From: Flavobacteriales bacterium UBA6969 | GTDB lineage: Bacteria; Bacteroidota; Bacteroidia; Flavobacteriales_D; Sanyastnellaceae | Assembly: GCA_002448555.1 (NCBI GenBank) | Contig: DJYV01000161.1 | Location: forward strand, 1 to 5,593 | Direction of reading: 5' to 3' | DNA: 5,593 nt | In this document: positions 1 through 5,593 of the stretch, piece by piece | Position numbering within the stretch: position 1 is the stretch's first letter | Layout of the letters: each line of letters opens with the position of its first letter | The notes under the pieces: model-generated | What the model was told of the DNA's origin: nothing | Databases searched by the model: none | What the model saw: the letters and a program-made list of their open reading frames with translations, nothing else | Position numbers and translations under genes: made by a program

Positions 1-111
1 ACCCTCCCGCATGGCCAACCAGCCGCGGGCTTTGGCGTGTCCGCACGCCGCCGCCAAGCCGATTCCTGCGCGGTACAACCGCATTAACAACCCGTGCCAA
101 AAACCACCCAT
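1..111 (-). CDS. waaA: Kdo transferase WaaA/KdtA, N-terminal fragment
   Basis: Only the first 37 codons are present; the gene runs off the left edge. The start is the ATG at 111-109, whose A is the last base of the preceding gene's TGA stop (TGATG), an arrangement that suggests termination-reinitiation. An internal ATG at 84-82 is possible but would lose about nine residues that relatives have. The visible N-terminus has LYRAGIGLAA at residues 12-21 and then a KARGWL stretch around 27-32. From memory this matches the LY-x3-I-x-LA ... KA-x2-W pattern at the start of Bacteroidota 3-deoxy-D-manno-octulosonic acid transferases. WaaA transfers Kdo from CMP-Kdo to the lipid A precursor on the inner face of the cytoplasmic membrane, and this segment would be its membrane anchor. 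The glycosyltransferase domains are not visible, so the call rests on a short N-terminal match plus the surface-glycan context. Confidence 0.6.
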   Translation of the reverse strand, partial: MGGFWHGLLMRLYRAGIGLAAACGHAKARGWLAMREG

Positions 112-872
112 CAGTACCAGTGTTCGACGGATGAAGACCGCTTGTAGATGTGGAACACCCAGCCTACTTGCAGCGAGACAAACCGGTCGTTCCGCGGCCC
201 TTCTTCCACTTCCTGTGTGTCAAAATTCATCGGGCGCTGCGGCCATGTGCGGGCTTGCCAAAACTCCAGGCCGCCGTACCAATTGATCAAGCCATTATCG
301 CTCATGTGCCAGTACCCCACGAACTCCTTTACCGCCACGCCCCAAGCCAAGCGATCGTAGCCGGACAGGTAGGGCTGGTCGAGTTGGGTGATGGGATTTT
401 CGGTGTTTTCAAAATGAACGCGATGGTGGACAGACCCTACCCCAGCGAGGAGCAAAATGCCCGTGTTGGGATTCATCCCGGGCAGTGGAAACAGCCTGCC
501 GCCGTCGAGGGTGAACAGCCCGCTGCGTCCTGAAATCGTCAGCAGCGCCACTTGGCCCTCGTTGTCGATCAACTGACCATTCGGCGTCAAGAGGTTGGAC
601 AGAACCCCCTCCTCTTCGACGCCATAGCCGAATCCAAAATTGGCGTTCGCCCCAGCGAACCAGCCCGATTGGAACTTGACGTGGAAGCCCGCGCCGAAGA
701 CGCCTCCGCTTCCAAACCGGTCGCCCAGCTCTCCGAGCGCCGCCCCGCCGCCGCCGTGTATGTGGACGTGCGGCGAGAAGAGCGCGCTGTCCCGCACGGA
801 ACGCTGACCCCACGCCGGCGCACTCGCCAGGGTCAGCAACAGAATCAAGGATGCGAAAGCAGTGGGTCTCAT
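111..872 (-). CDS. Conserved uncharacterised outer-membrane protein (Bacteroidota)
   Basis: A 253-residue protein. The start is the ATG at 872-870; an in-frame TTG at 884 would add four residues and is less likely. Residues 1-22 form a signal peptide: Arg2, a leucine-rich core at 9-15, and ASAPAWG before a probable signal-peptidase I site. There is no lipobox cysteine. The mature part is rich in Gly and aromatic residues and has several alternating hydrophobic/polar stretches typical of outer-membrane beta strands, around 57-84, 137-153, 176-190, 195-207 and 230-243. It ends in aromatic HWY. The opening QRSVRDS-x-LF, a central P-NTGIL-LAGVG and the later GYDRLAWG recall a conserved Bacteroidota family of about 250 residues with no known function. 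The gene lies directly upstream of waaA with a one-base overlap, so a role in the envelope or LPS is plausible but only inferred. A small beta-barrel is the structural guess. Confidence 0.8.
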   Translation of the reverse strand: MRPTAFASLILLLTLASAPAWGQRSVRDSALFSPHVHIHGGGGAALGELGDRFGSGGVFGAGFHVKFQSGWFAGANANFGFGYGVEEEGVLSNLLTPNGQLIDNEGQVALLTISGRSGLFTLDGGRLFPLPGMNPNTGILLLAGVGSVHHRVHFENTENPITQLDQPYLSGYDRLAWGVAVKEFVGYWHMSDNGLINWYGGLEFWQARTWPQRPMNFDTQEVEEGPRNDRFVSLQVGWVFHIYKRSSSVEHWY

Positions 873-969
873 CGGTGCGTGCAAGTTACCAATGCGGTGT
901 TAGCTTTTTTGAATCATTGGGAAGATAACCGCGCGGGGCCGGGGTATTTTTGAAAATCAACCCGAGCTG
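873..969. other. Divergent intergenic region with a TTTTTGAA direct repeat
   Basis: This 97-base gap must hold the start signals for both the leftward outer-membrane protein/waaA pair and the rightward sugar operon. TTTTTGAA occurs at 906-913 and again at 947-954, 41 bases apart, each followed by TCA (directly in the first copy, after AA in the second). Between them is a GC-rich block at 929-944 that includes the palindrome CCGCGCGG at 929-936. On the minus strand I see no convincing TAnnTTTG match; TATCTTCC (revcomp of 920-927) fits six of eight positions without a well-spaced -33. No riboswitch or terminator is evident. Confidence 0.5.
945..952 (+). promoter_or_regulatory. Candidate Bacteroidota -7 box (TATTTTTG) for the sugar operon
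   Basis: TATTTTTG matches TAnnTTTG, the -7 consensus used by Bacteroidota housekeeping sigma factors. It lies 17 bases before the GTG at 970, so the leader would be only about 10-15 bases. The best -33 candidate is TTG at 917-919, 25 bases upstream, slightly longer than the usual 17-23. It is the only gap ahead of the five-gene cluster, which supports a promoter somewhere here. The T-run alone could give this match by chance. Confidence 0.4.
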
Positions 970-2100
970 GTGAATCAGAAAATCCACATGGTTGACCTCG
1001 TTGGTCAACACGCCAAAATCCAATCGGAACTCGACGAGGCCATCGGCCGCGTGATGGCGACGGGGGCATTTGTCAAAGGGCCCGAAGTAGCTGCTTTTGC
1101 GGAGGAGCTGGCGGAATTTACAGGTTCGAAGCATGTGATTCCCTGTGGAAACGGCACCGACGCTTTGCAAATTGCCTTGATGGCACTCGGTATCGGACCG
1201 GGCGACGAAGTAATTACCACCGGCTTTACGTTCATCTCGACCGTTGAAGTGGTCGCACTCATGGGGGCCAAACCCGTTTTGGTTGATGTGCATCGCGACA
1301 CCTTCACCATTGACCCAGAGCAGGTGCGCACTGCCCTCACCCCTCAAACAAAGGCCATTGTACCCGTGCATTTGTTCGGTCAAATGGCGGACATGGACGC
1401 CCTGATGGACATCAGCGAAACAAGCGGCGTCCCCATCATCGAAGACAATGCCCAAGCCATCGGGGCCGCCTGGTGCGGGAACACCAACCGCCACGGACAG
1501 TCGGGCACATTCGGGCTCATGGGTACCACAAGTTTTTTCCCTTCCAAAAACCTCGGATGCATGGGCGACGGTGGTGCGATTGTCACCTCCGATGACGCCG
1601 TTGCGACGCGCTGTAAGCAGATCGCCAACCACGGCATGGTCAAGCAATACCACCACGATGTGGTCGGCATCAATTCCCGGCTGGACGGATTGCAAGCAGC
1701 CATCCTCCGGGTCAAACTCAAGCACCTGCGGGGCTACCTCTCCGCACGGCAAGCCGCAGCAGCGCGGTACGATGCCCTACTGGAAGGCTGCGCTGGACTG
1801 CACATTCCAGCGCGTGAACAACGTAGCTCCCACGTGTTCCACCAGTACACCCTAAAAATTGGAGGAGGCCGGCGCGATGCGCTCCGGACGCACCTGGCTG
1901 AGCACGGAATACCGTCGGGCATTTATTACCCGGTACCGGGGCATGCGCAACAAGCCTTTTCGCATTTTCAATACAATCCGGACACCTATACCGTGAGTGC
2001 TGAATTAGCGCGAACAGTTCTCTCGCTGCCCATGCACACGGAATTAACTGAGGAACAGCAACAATTCATCTCAGATGTGATTATTAAGTTTATCGATTAA
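970..2100 (+). CDS. wbpE: WbpE-type UDP-3-keto-sugar aminotransferase (DegT/DnrJ/EryC1/StrS family)
   Basis: A PLP-dependent aminotransferase of 376 residues, the usual family length. It is predicted to add an amino group to C3 of UDP-2-acetamido-3-keto-glucuronate, using glutamate, in the cytoplasm. Fold-type I landmarks are present: GNGTDALQ at 60-67 (cofactor phosphate region), IIEDNAQ at 156-162 with Asp159 expected to pair with the PLP ring, and SFFPSKNLGCMGDGGA at 188-203, where Lys193 is the Schiff-base lysine. HGM-x-KQYHHD at 221-230 followed by GINSRLDGLQAAIL at 233-246 closely resembles WbpE. The start is GTG 970; ATG 988 would trim six residues, while family members begin a few residues before the VDL motif, which favours GTG. 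It is the first gene of the cluster, seven bases before ugd. The wbpD and dehydrogenase genes downstream favour the WbpE role over related amino-sugar aminotransferases such as PseC or ArnB. Confidence 0.9.
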   Translation: MNQKIHMVDLVGQHAKIQSELDEAIGRVMATGAFVKGPEVAAFAEELAEFTGSKHVIPCGNGTDALQIALMALGIGPGDEVITTGFTFISTVEVVALMGAKPVLVDVHRDTFTIDPEQVRTALTPQTKAIVPVHLFGQMADMDALMDISETSGVPIIEDNAQAIGAAWCGNTNRHGQSGTFGLMGTTSFFPSKNLGCMGDGGAIVTSDDAVATRCKQIANHGMVKQYHHDVVGINSRLDGLQAAILRVKLKHLRGYLSARQAAAARYDALLEGCAGLHIPAREQRSSHVFHQYTLKIGGGRRDALRTHLAEHGIPSGIYYPVPGHAQQAFSHFQYNPDTYTVSAELARTVLSLPMHTELTEEQQQFISDVIIKFID

Positions 2101-2107
2101 TTAGAAA

Positions 2108-3424
2108 ATGAAAATAGCGGTAGTAGGGACTGGATACGTGGGCCTCGTAACGGGGACATGTTTTGCTGAGACGGGAAACAATGTGATCTGCGTCGACATC
2201 GAAGAACAAAAGGTCGCCTCCATGAAGGCGGGCAACATTCCGATTTACGAACCCCACCTCGACGTAATATTCGATCGCAACATCAAGGCAGGCCGCCTTT
2301 CCTTCACGACATTACTTGAGGAAGCTGTGGCAGACGCAAAGTTGATTTTTCTTGCGCTCCCCACTCCTCCAAGTGAGGACGGTTCGGCAGATTTGAGCTA
2401 CGTTCTTGGGGTCGCCGATGAACTCGGCAAAATGATCAAGGAATATAAGGTCATCATCGACAAGAGCACCGTACCAGTAGGCACAGCTGAAAAGGTATAC
2501 GAGGCCGTAGCTGCGAATGCCACTGTTGACTTTGACATCGTCTCCAATCCCGAATTCCTCCGGGAAGGATTTGCGGTCAACGACTTCATGAAGCCCGACC
2601 GCGTGGTCATCGGATGCTCCAGCGCTAGGGCCCAAAAACTGATGGAAGAGCTGTACAAGCCGTTTGTGCGCCAAGGCAATCCCATCATTTTCATGGACGA
2701 AAAAAGCGCGGAACTAACCAAGTACGCCGCCAACTCCTTCCTCGCGACGAAAATCACCTTCATGAACGAGGTGGCCAACTTCTGCGAGTTGGTCGGCGCA
2801 GACGTGGACAAGGTGCGGCGTGGCATGGGCACAGACACCCGCATTGGATCGAGCTTCCTCTTCCCGGGCATCGGGTACGGCGGCAGCTGCTTCCCGAAGG
2901 ACGTCCAGGCACTGCACAAAAGCGGTGAGCTGGCTGACTTTGAATTCGGTATTCTAACCAGCGTTATACGCGCCAATGATGTCCAAAAAACCATCCTGTT
3001 CGACCCACTTCGGGATTACTTCAAAGGCGACCTCAAAGACAAGAAAATTGCGCTGTGGGGACTCGCATTCAAACCCGAAACGGATGACATTCGAGAGGCA
3101 CCGGCGCTGTACATGATCGAGAAGCTGACGGAAGCAGGTGCGCAAGTGGTGGCATTCGACCCGGAAGCAATGAACAACGTCCGCGGCAGCATCGGCGACC
3201 AGATTCAATACGCCTCGGACCACATGGAAGCACTGGAAGGTGCCGACGCCTTGCTCATCTGCACCGAGTGGCAGGTGTTCCGCAATCCCAATATGGAAGA
3301 TGTCAAATCCCGGCTGGCGGCTCCTGTCATTTTTGATGGCCGCAACTTGTACGAACTGGACGCCATGCGCGACCACGGATTCTACTACAAGAGCATCGGT
3401 CGCTCAACGGTGCACCCTGCTTAA
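2108..3424 (+). CDS. ugd: UDP-glucose 6-dehydrogenase
   Basis: A 438-residue cytoplasmic enzyme oxidising UDP-glucose to UDP-glucuronate with two NAD+. The N-terminal Rossmann domain has GTGYVG at 7-12 and Asp30 after the second strand, consistent with NAD preference. LALPTPPSEDGSADLS at 82-97 and DKSTVPVGT at 118-126 are typical of the family. In the central domain come NPEFLREG at 147-154 and ELTKYAANSFLATKI at 202-216, with catalytic Lys205. GYGGSCFPKD at 257-266 contains the thiohemiacetal nucleophile Cys261. The C-terminal UDP-binding domain has LWGLAFKPETDDIREAPA at 316-333. All key residues are present, so it should be active. The short spacing after the EPH motif fits the glucose-specific class rather than the N-acetylhexosamine class. 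The ATG follows an A-rich stretch seven bases after the aminotransferase stop. Its stop shares one base with the UXS start (TAATG), so the product probably feeds the decarboxylase directly. Confidence 0.95.
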   Translation: MKIAVVGTGYVGLVTGTCFAETGNNVICVDIEEQKVASMKAGNIPIYEPHLDVIFDRNIKAGRLSFTTLLEEAVADAKLIFLALPTPPSEDGSADLSYVLGVADELGKMIKEYKVIIDKSTVPVGTAEKVYEAVAANATVDFDIVSNPEFLREGFAVNDFMKPDRVVIGCSSARAQKLMEELYKPFVRQGNPIIFMDEKSAELTKYAANSFLATKITFMNEVANFCELVGADVDKVRRGMGTDTRIGSSFLFPGIGYGGSCFPKDVQALHKSGELADFEFGILTSVIRANDVQKTILFDPLRDYFKGDLKDKKIALWGLAFKPETDDIREAPALYMIEKLTEAGAQVVAFDPEAMNNVRGSIGDQIQYASDHMEALEGADALLICTEWQVFRNPNMEDVKSRLAAPVIFDGRNLYELDAMRDHGFYYKSIGRSTVHPA

Positions 3425-4410
3425 TGGAGCGCGTTCTCATCACCGGAGCAGCTGGATTTTTGGGCTCGCATCTGTGCGATCGTTTCATCGCTGAGGGGTT
3501 CAAGGTGGAGGCCATGGACAACCTCATCACCGGCGACTTGAAAAACATCGCTCACCTGCAGGAACACCCCCATTTCACCTTCCACCAGCACGACGTCACG
3601 GAGTACATCGACATCGAGGGCGATTTGGACCACATTCTGCACTTTGCCTCACCGGCATCGCCGATCGACTACTTGAAGGTTCCCATCCAAACCCTCAAGG
3701 TCGGATCGCTCGGTGTGCACAACTGCCTTGGCTTAGCCAAGCATAAAGGCGCCCGAGTCACCATCGCCTCGACCAGTGAGATCTATGGCGACCCGGAAGT
3801 GCACCCCCAGCACGAAGAATACTTCGGTCACGTAAACACCATCGGCCCACGTGGCGTATACGACGAAGCCAAGCGCTTCCAGGAATCGATTACAATGGCG
3901 TACCACCGGTACCACGGATTAGAGACGCGCATTGTACGCATCTTCAACACGTACGGACCGCGCATGCGCCTGAACGACGGCCGTGTGCTGCCAGCATTTA
4001 TTGGCCAAGCCCTCCGAGGTGAAGACCTGACCGTCTTTGGTGATGGCAGCCAGACCCGCAGTTTCTGTTACGTCGATGACCTTGTGGAAGGCATTTTCCG
4101 CCTGCACTTTTCGGACGAAAGCCGTCCAGTCAACATCGGCAACCCCGACGAAATCACCATCGGGGATTTCGCAGAAGAGATCATCGCCCTCACCGGTACG
4201 GACCAAAAAGTCGTCTACCGGGAATTACCCGAAAACGATCCGAAGCAACGCCGCCCTGACATTGCGCGGGCGAAGGAGGTTTTGGGTTGGGAGCCCACCA
4301 TCGACCGTGCGGAAGGCCTGAAGCGCACCTATGCGTATTTTCAGACCCTAACGCCGGAGGAACTGAACAAGTCTGAACACAAGGAATTCAAGGCCTTCAA
4401 AAAAGCGTGA
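3424..4410 (+). CDS. uxs: UDP-glucuronate decarboxylase (UDP-xylose synthase)
   Basis: An extended short-chain dehydrogenase/reductase of 328 residues that converts UDP-glucuronate to UDP-xylose through a 4-keto intermediate, recycling bound NAD. Seen in order: GAAGFLGSH at 8-16 (NAD loop), ASPASPIDYL at 75-84, ASTSEIYGDPEVHPQ at 115-129, YDEAK at 146-150 (the YxxxK pair), RIFNTYGPRM at 172-181, DGSQTRSFCYVDDLV at 207-221, and DPKQRRPDI at 272-280. By recalled alignment with human UXS1 and the ArnA decarboxylase domain, Thr117, Glu119, Tyr146 and Arg276 match the catalytic set; the Arg separates it from plain 4,6-dehydratases. The last ~22 residues form a charged, lysine-rich tail after the conserved domain. 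The ATG overlaps the ugd stop by one base, which ties the pair together. UDP-xylose is the expected product; a dual UDP-xylose/4-keto-pentose output is possible in some bacterial members. Confidence 0.93.
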   Translation: MERVLITGAAGFLGSHLCDRFIAEGFKVEAMDNLITGDLKNIAHLQEHPHFTFHQHDVTEYIDIEGDLDHILHFASPASPIDYLKVPIQTLKVGSLGVHNCLGLAKHKGARVTIASTSEIYGDPEVHPQHEEYFGHVNTIGPRGVYDEAKRFQESITMAYHRYHGLETRIVRIFNTYGPRMRLNDGRVLPAFIGQALRGEDLTVFGDGSQTRSFCYVDDLVEGIFRLHFSDESRPVNIGNPDEITIGDFAEEIIALTGTDQKVVYRELPENDPKQRRPDIARAKEVLGWEPTIDRAEGLKRTYAYFQTLTPEELNKSEHKEFKAFKKA

Positions 4411-4417
4411 CACCAAC

Positions 4418-5020
4418 GTGAATTACCAAGCCCACGAAACCGCAGTCATCGACGAAGGAGCCCGCATCGGAGCGGGCACCAAAATTTGGCATTTCAGCCA
4501 CATTATGCCGGGCGCCGTGCTGGGCGAACGCTGCAACATCGGCCAAAACGTCGTGGTCTCCCCCGGCGTCGTTTTGGGCGCAAACGTCAAGGTACAGAAC
4601 AACGTGAGCATCTATGAAGGCGTCACGTGCGACGACGAGGTCTTCCTCGGTCCCAGCTGCGTATTCACCAACGTGACGAATCCACGCAGTGCGATCAACC
4701 GCCGCGGCCAGTACGCCCGCACCCACGTGGGACGCGGCGCCAGCATTGGGGCCAACGCTACCATCGTCTGCGGCCACGACATCGGCCCCTACGCCTTCAT
4801 TGGCGCCGGAGCGGTGGTAACGAAAAACGTACCAGCCTACGCACTGGTCGTGGGGAATCCAGCCCGCCAAACGGGGTGGATGTCCGCCTACGGACACCGA
4901 CTGGAATTTGATCAAAACGGGCGGGCCACTTGCCCTGAAAGCGGCGAAGCATACAAATTGACACACGACGCAGCAGGCCAGCCAGCTGTTGCAAAAGATG
5001 GAACACATGGGAATGCATGA
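4418..5020 (+). CDS. wbpD: WbpD-type UDP-sugar 3-N-acetyltransferase (left-handed beta-helix)
   Basis: A 200-residue hexapeptide-repeat acyltransferase predicted to acetylate the C3 amine made by the WbpE-type enzyme, using acetyl-CoA, giving UDP-2,3-diacetamido-2,3-dideoxy-glucuronate. Imperfect [LIV]-G-x4 repeats run from about residue 9 to 146 and would form a trimeric left-handed beta-helix. A loop interrupts the coils at GPSCVFTNVTNPRS, 78-91, a hallmark of WbpD/WlbB proteins, with Asn85 conserved. KIWHFSHI at 22-29 and YALVVGNPARQTGWMS at 141-156 are also typical. The C-terminal extension with ATCPESGEAYKL at 170-181 occurs in homologues and holds a single Cys, so it is not a zinc ribbon. 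The start is GTG 4418: no upstream start is needed, and the next in-frame ATG would remove the first coils. It sits seven bases after uxs and overlaps the next gene by eight bases. An acyl donor other than acetyl-CoA cannot be excluded. Confidence 0.9.
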   Translation: MNYQAHETAVIDEGARIGAGTKIWHFSHIMPGAVLGERCNIGQNVVVSPGVVLGANVKVQNNVSIYEGVTCDDEVFLGPSCVFTNVTNPRSAINRRGQYARTHVGRGASIGANATIVCGHDIGPYAFIGAGAVVTKNVPAYALVVGNPARQTGWMSAYGHRLEFDQNGRATCPESGEAYKLTHDAAGQPAVAKDGTHGNA

Positions 5021-5593
5021 GAAGCTCTTGAACGGTGAAGCCACCATGAGCGTGGTGGGTCTTGGATACGTTGGGTTGCCCATTGCTTTGGCCTTTGCCA
5101 AGCACATCGAGGTCATCGGATTCGACATCAACGAGGAACGGGTGGAGATGATGCGCAACCGCATCGATCCGTCCGAAGAATTGGAAGCGTCGGATTTTAA
5201 TGGCTGCAACATCACGTTCACCGCCAATGCGGAAGATTTGAAGCAGGCACAGTTCCACATCGTAGCTGTCCCAACTCCCATCAACCAAACCAACCAACCC
5301 GATTTGAAGCCCTTGCTCAGCGCGTCGGCCACCGTCGGAACCGCACTGAAACCAGGCGACTATGTGGTATACGAATCCACGGTTTACCCCGGCTGCACCG
5401 AAGACGATTGCGTTCCCGTATTGGAAGAAGTCAGCGGGTTGAAATTCAACGAAGATTTCAAAGTCGGATACAGCCCCGAGCGTATCAACCCAGGGGACAA
5501 GGTCAACACCATCGAAACCATCGTCAAAGTCGTGAGCGGGTCGTGCGCCGTGAGTGCCGATCACATCGCACGGACCTACGACCTCGTCGTCAA
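5013..5593 (+). CDS. wbpA: UDP-N-acetylhexosamine 6-dehydrogenase (WbpA role), N-terminal part
   Basis: The first 193 codons of a nucleotide-sugar dehydrogenase that runs off the right edge. It is predicted to oxidise C6 of UDP-GlcNAc to UDP-GlcNAcA with two NAD+, the first step before the 3-dehydrogenase, WbpE and WbpD. Seen: GLGYVGLPIALAFAK at 16-30 (NAD motif), GFDIN at 36-40, VAVPTPI at 84-90, PDLKPLL at 96-102, YESTVYPGCTEDDCVP at 120-135 and GYSPERINPGDK at 152-163. The last two motifs mark the TviB/WbpO-like class and are absent from the ugd product upstream. Four in-frame ATGs are possible (4998, 5007, 5013, 5046). I chose 5013 because MHEKLLNGEA lines up with the remembered start of Bacteroidota homologues; it overlaps wbpD by eight bases in another frame. 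The catalytic Cys lies outside the window. UDP-GalNAc is the main alternative substrate; the wbpE and wbpD neighbours favour UDP-GlcNAc. Confidence 0.88.
   Translation, partial: MHEKLLNGEATMSVVGLGYVGLPIALAFAKHIEVIGFDINEERVEMMRNRIDPSEELEASDFNGCNITFTANAEDLKQAQFHIVAVPTPINQTNQPDLKPLLSASATVGTALKPGDYVVYESTVYPGCTEDDCVPVLEEVSGLKFNEDFKVGYSPERINPGDKVNTIETIVKVVSGSCAVSADHIARTYDLVV

Noticed and set aside
11..286. Plus-strand open frame at the left edge
   Set aside because: It is antisense to waaA and the outer-membrane protein, crosses their junction and shows no protein-like features.
873..884. TTG start at 884 for the outer-membrane protein
   Set aside because: It would add only four residues ahead of a good signal peptide that begins at the ATG at 872; a charged residue then the hydrophobic core fits the shorter form better.
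886..1752. Long minus-strand open frame of 288 codons opposite the aminotransferase
   Set aside because: The opposite strand encodes a full-length aminotransferase with all catalytic motifs; the antisense translation has no recognisable domain and is a by-product of GC-rich codon bias.
4399..4404. Run of six A near the end of uxs as a frameshift site fusing uxs to wbpD
   Set aside because: Both genes have complete, normal-length products with their own start and stop, and no stimulatory structure is visible.
4925..4963. Possible zinc-ribbon in the C-terminal part of the acetyltransferase (CPESG)
   Set aside because: Only one cysteine is present in this region, and the same segment is an ordinary C-terminal element of WbpD-type proteins.
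4397..5564. Two long minus-strand open frames (4397-5332 and 4797-5564) opposite wbpD and the last dehydrogenase
   Set aside because: Both lie antisense to clearly recognised enzymes, overlap each other, and have low-complexity composition typical of shadow frames.

Overview
The window looks like part of a cell-surface polysaccharide locus from a GC-rich member of the Bacteroidota. The closest remembered relatives of the proteins are from that phylum: the UDP-glucose and UDP-N-acetylhexosamine dehydrogenases, the UDP-xylose synthase with its lysine-rich tail, and the uncharacterised outer-membrane protein. Start sites mostly lack Shine-Dalgarno sequences. The one clear promoter-like element is a Bacteroidota-type TAnnTTTG box. 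Finer placement is not possible by eye.

Left arm (1-872, minus strand): a conserved, uncharacterised, probably outer-membrane beta-barrel protein, followed with a one-base TGATG overlap by the first 37 codons of what appears to be waaA (kdtA), the Kdo transferase of lipid A-core assembly. The rest of waaA lies beyond base 1.

Middle (873-969): a 97-base divergent intergenic region. It is AT-rich at both ends with a GC-rich centre, has a TTTTTGAA direct repeat, and carries a TAnnTTTG match just before the rightward genes.

Right arm (970-5593, plus strand): five tightly packed genes forming one apparent operon. They are a WbpE-type sugar aminotransferase, UDP-glucose 6-dehydrogenase (Ugd), UDP-glucuronate decarboxylase (UXS), a WbpD-type N-acetyltransferase, and the first 193 codons of a UDP-N-acetylhexosamine 6-dehydrogenase (WbpA role). 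Junctions are 7 bases, a 1-base overlap, 7 bases and an 8-base overlap.

Two nucleotide-sugar pathways are interleaved. Ugd and UXS would convert UDP-glucose to UDP-glucuronate and then UDP-xylose. WbpA, WbpE and WbpD are three of the four enzymes that convert UDP-GlcNAc to UDP-2,3-diacetamido-2,3-dideoxy-glucuronate, a precursor of diacetamido-uronic acids in O-antigens and capsules. The missing step, the WbpB-type 3-dehydrogenase, is not in the window. With waaA alongside, an LPS or capsule locus is the simplest reading. I see no mobile element, CRISPR array, RNA gene or clear terminator, and no wholly new system. The least-described item is the outer-membrane protein coupled to waaA.
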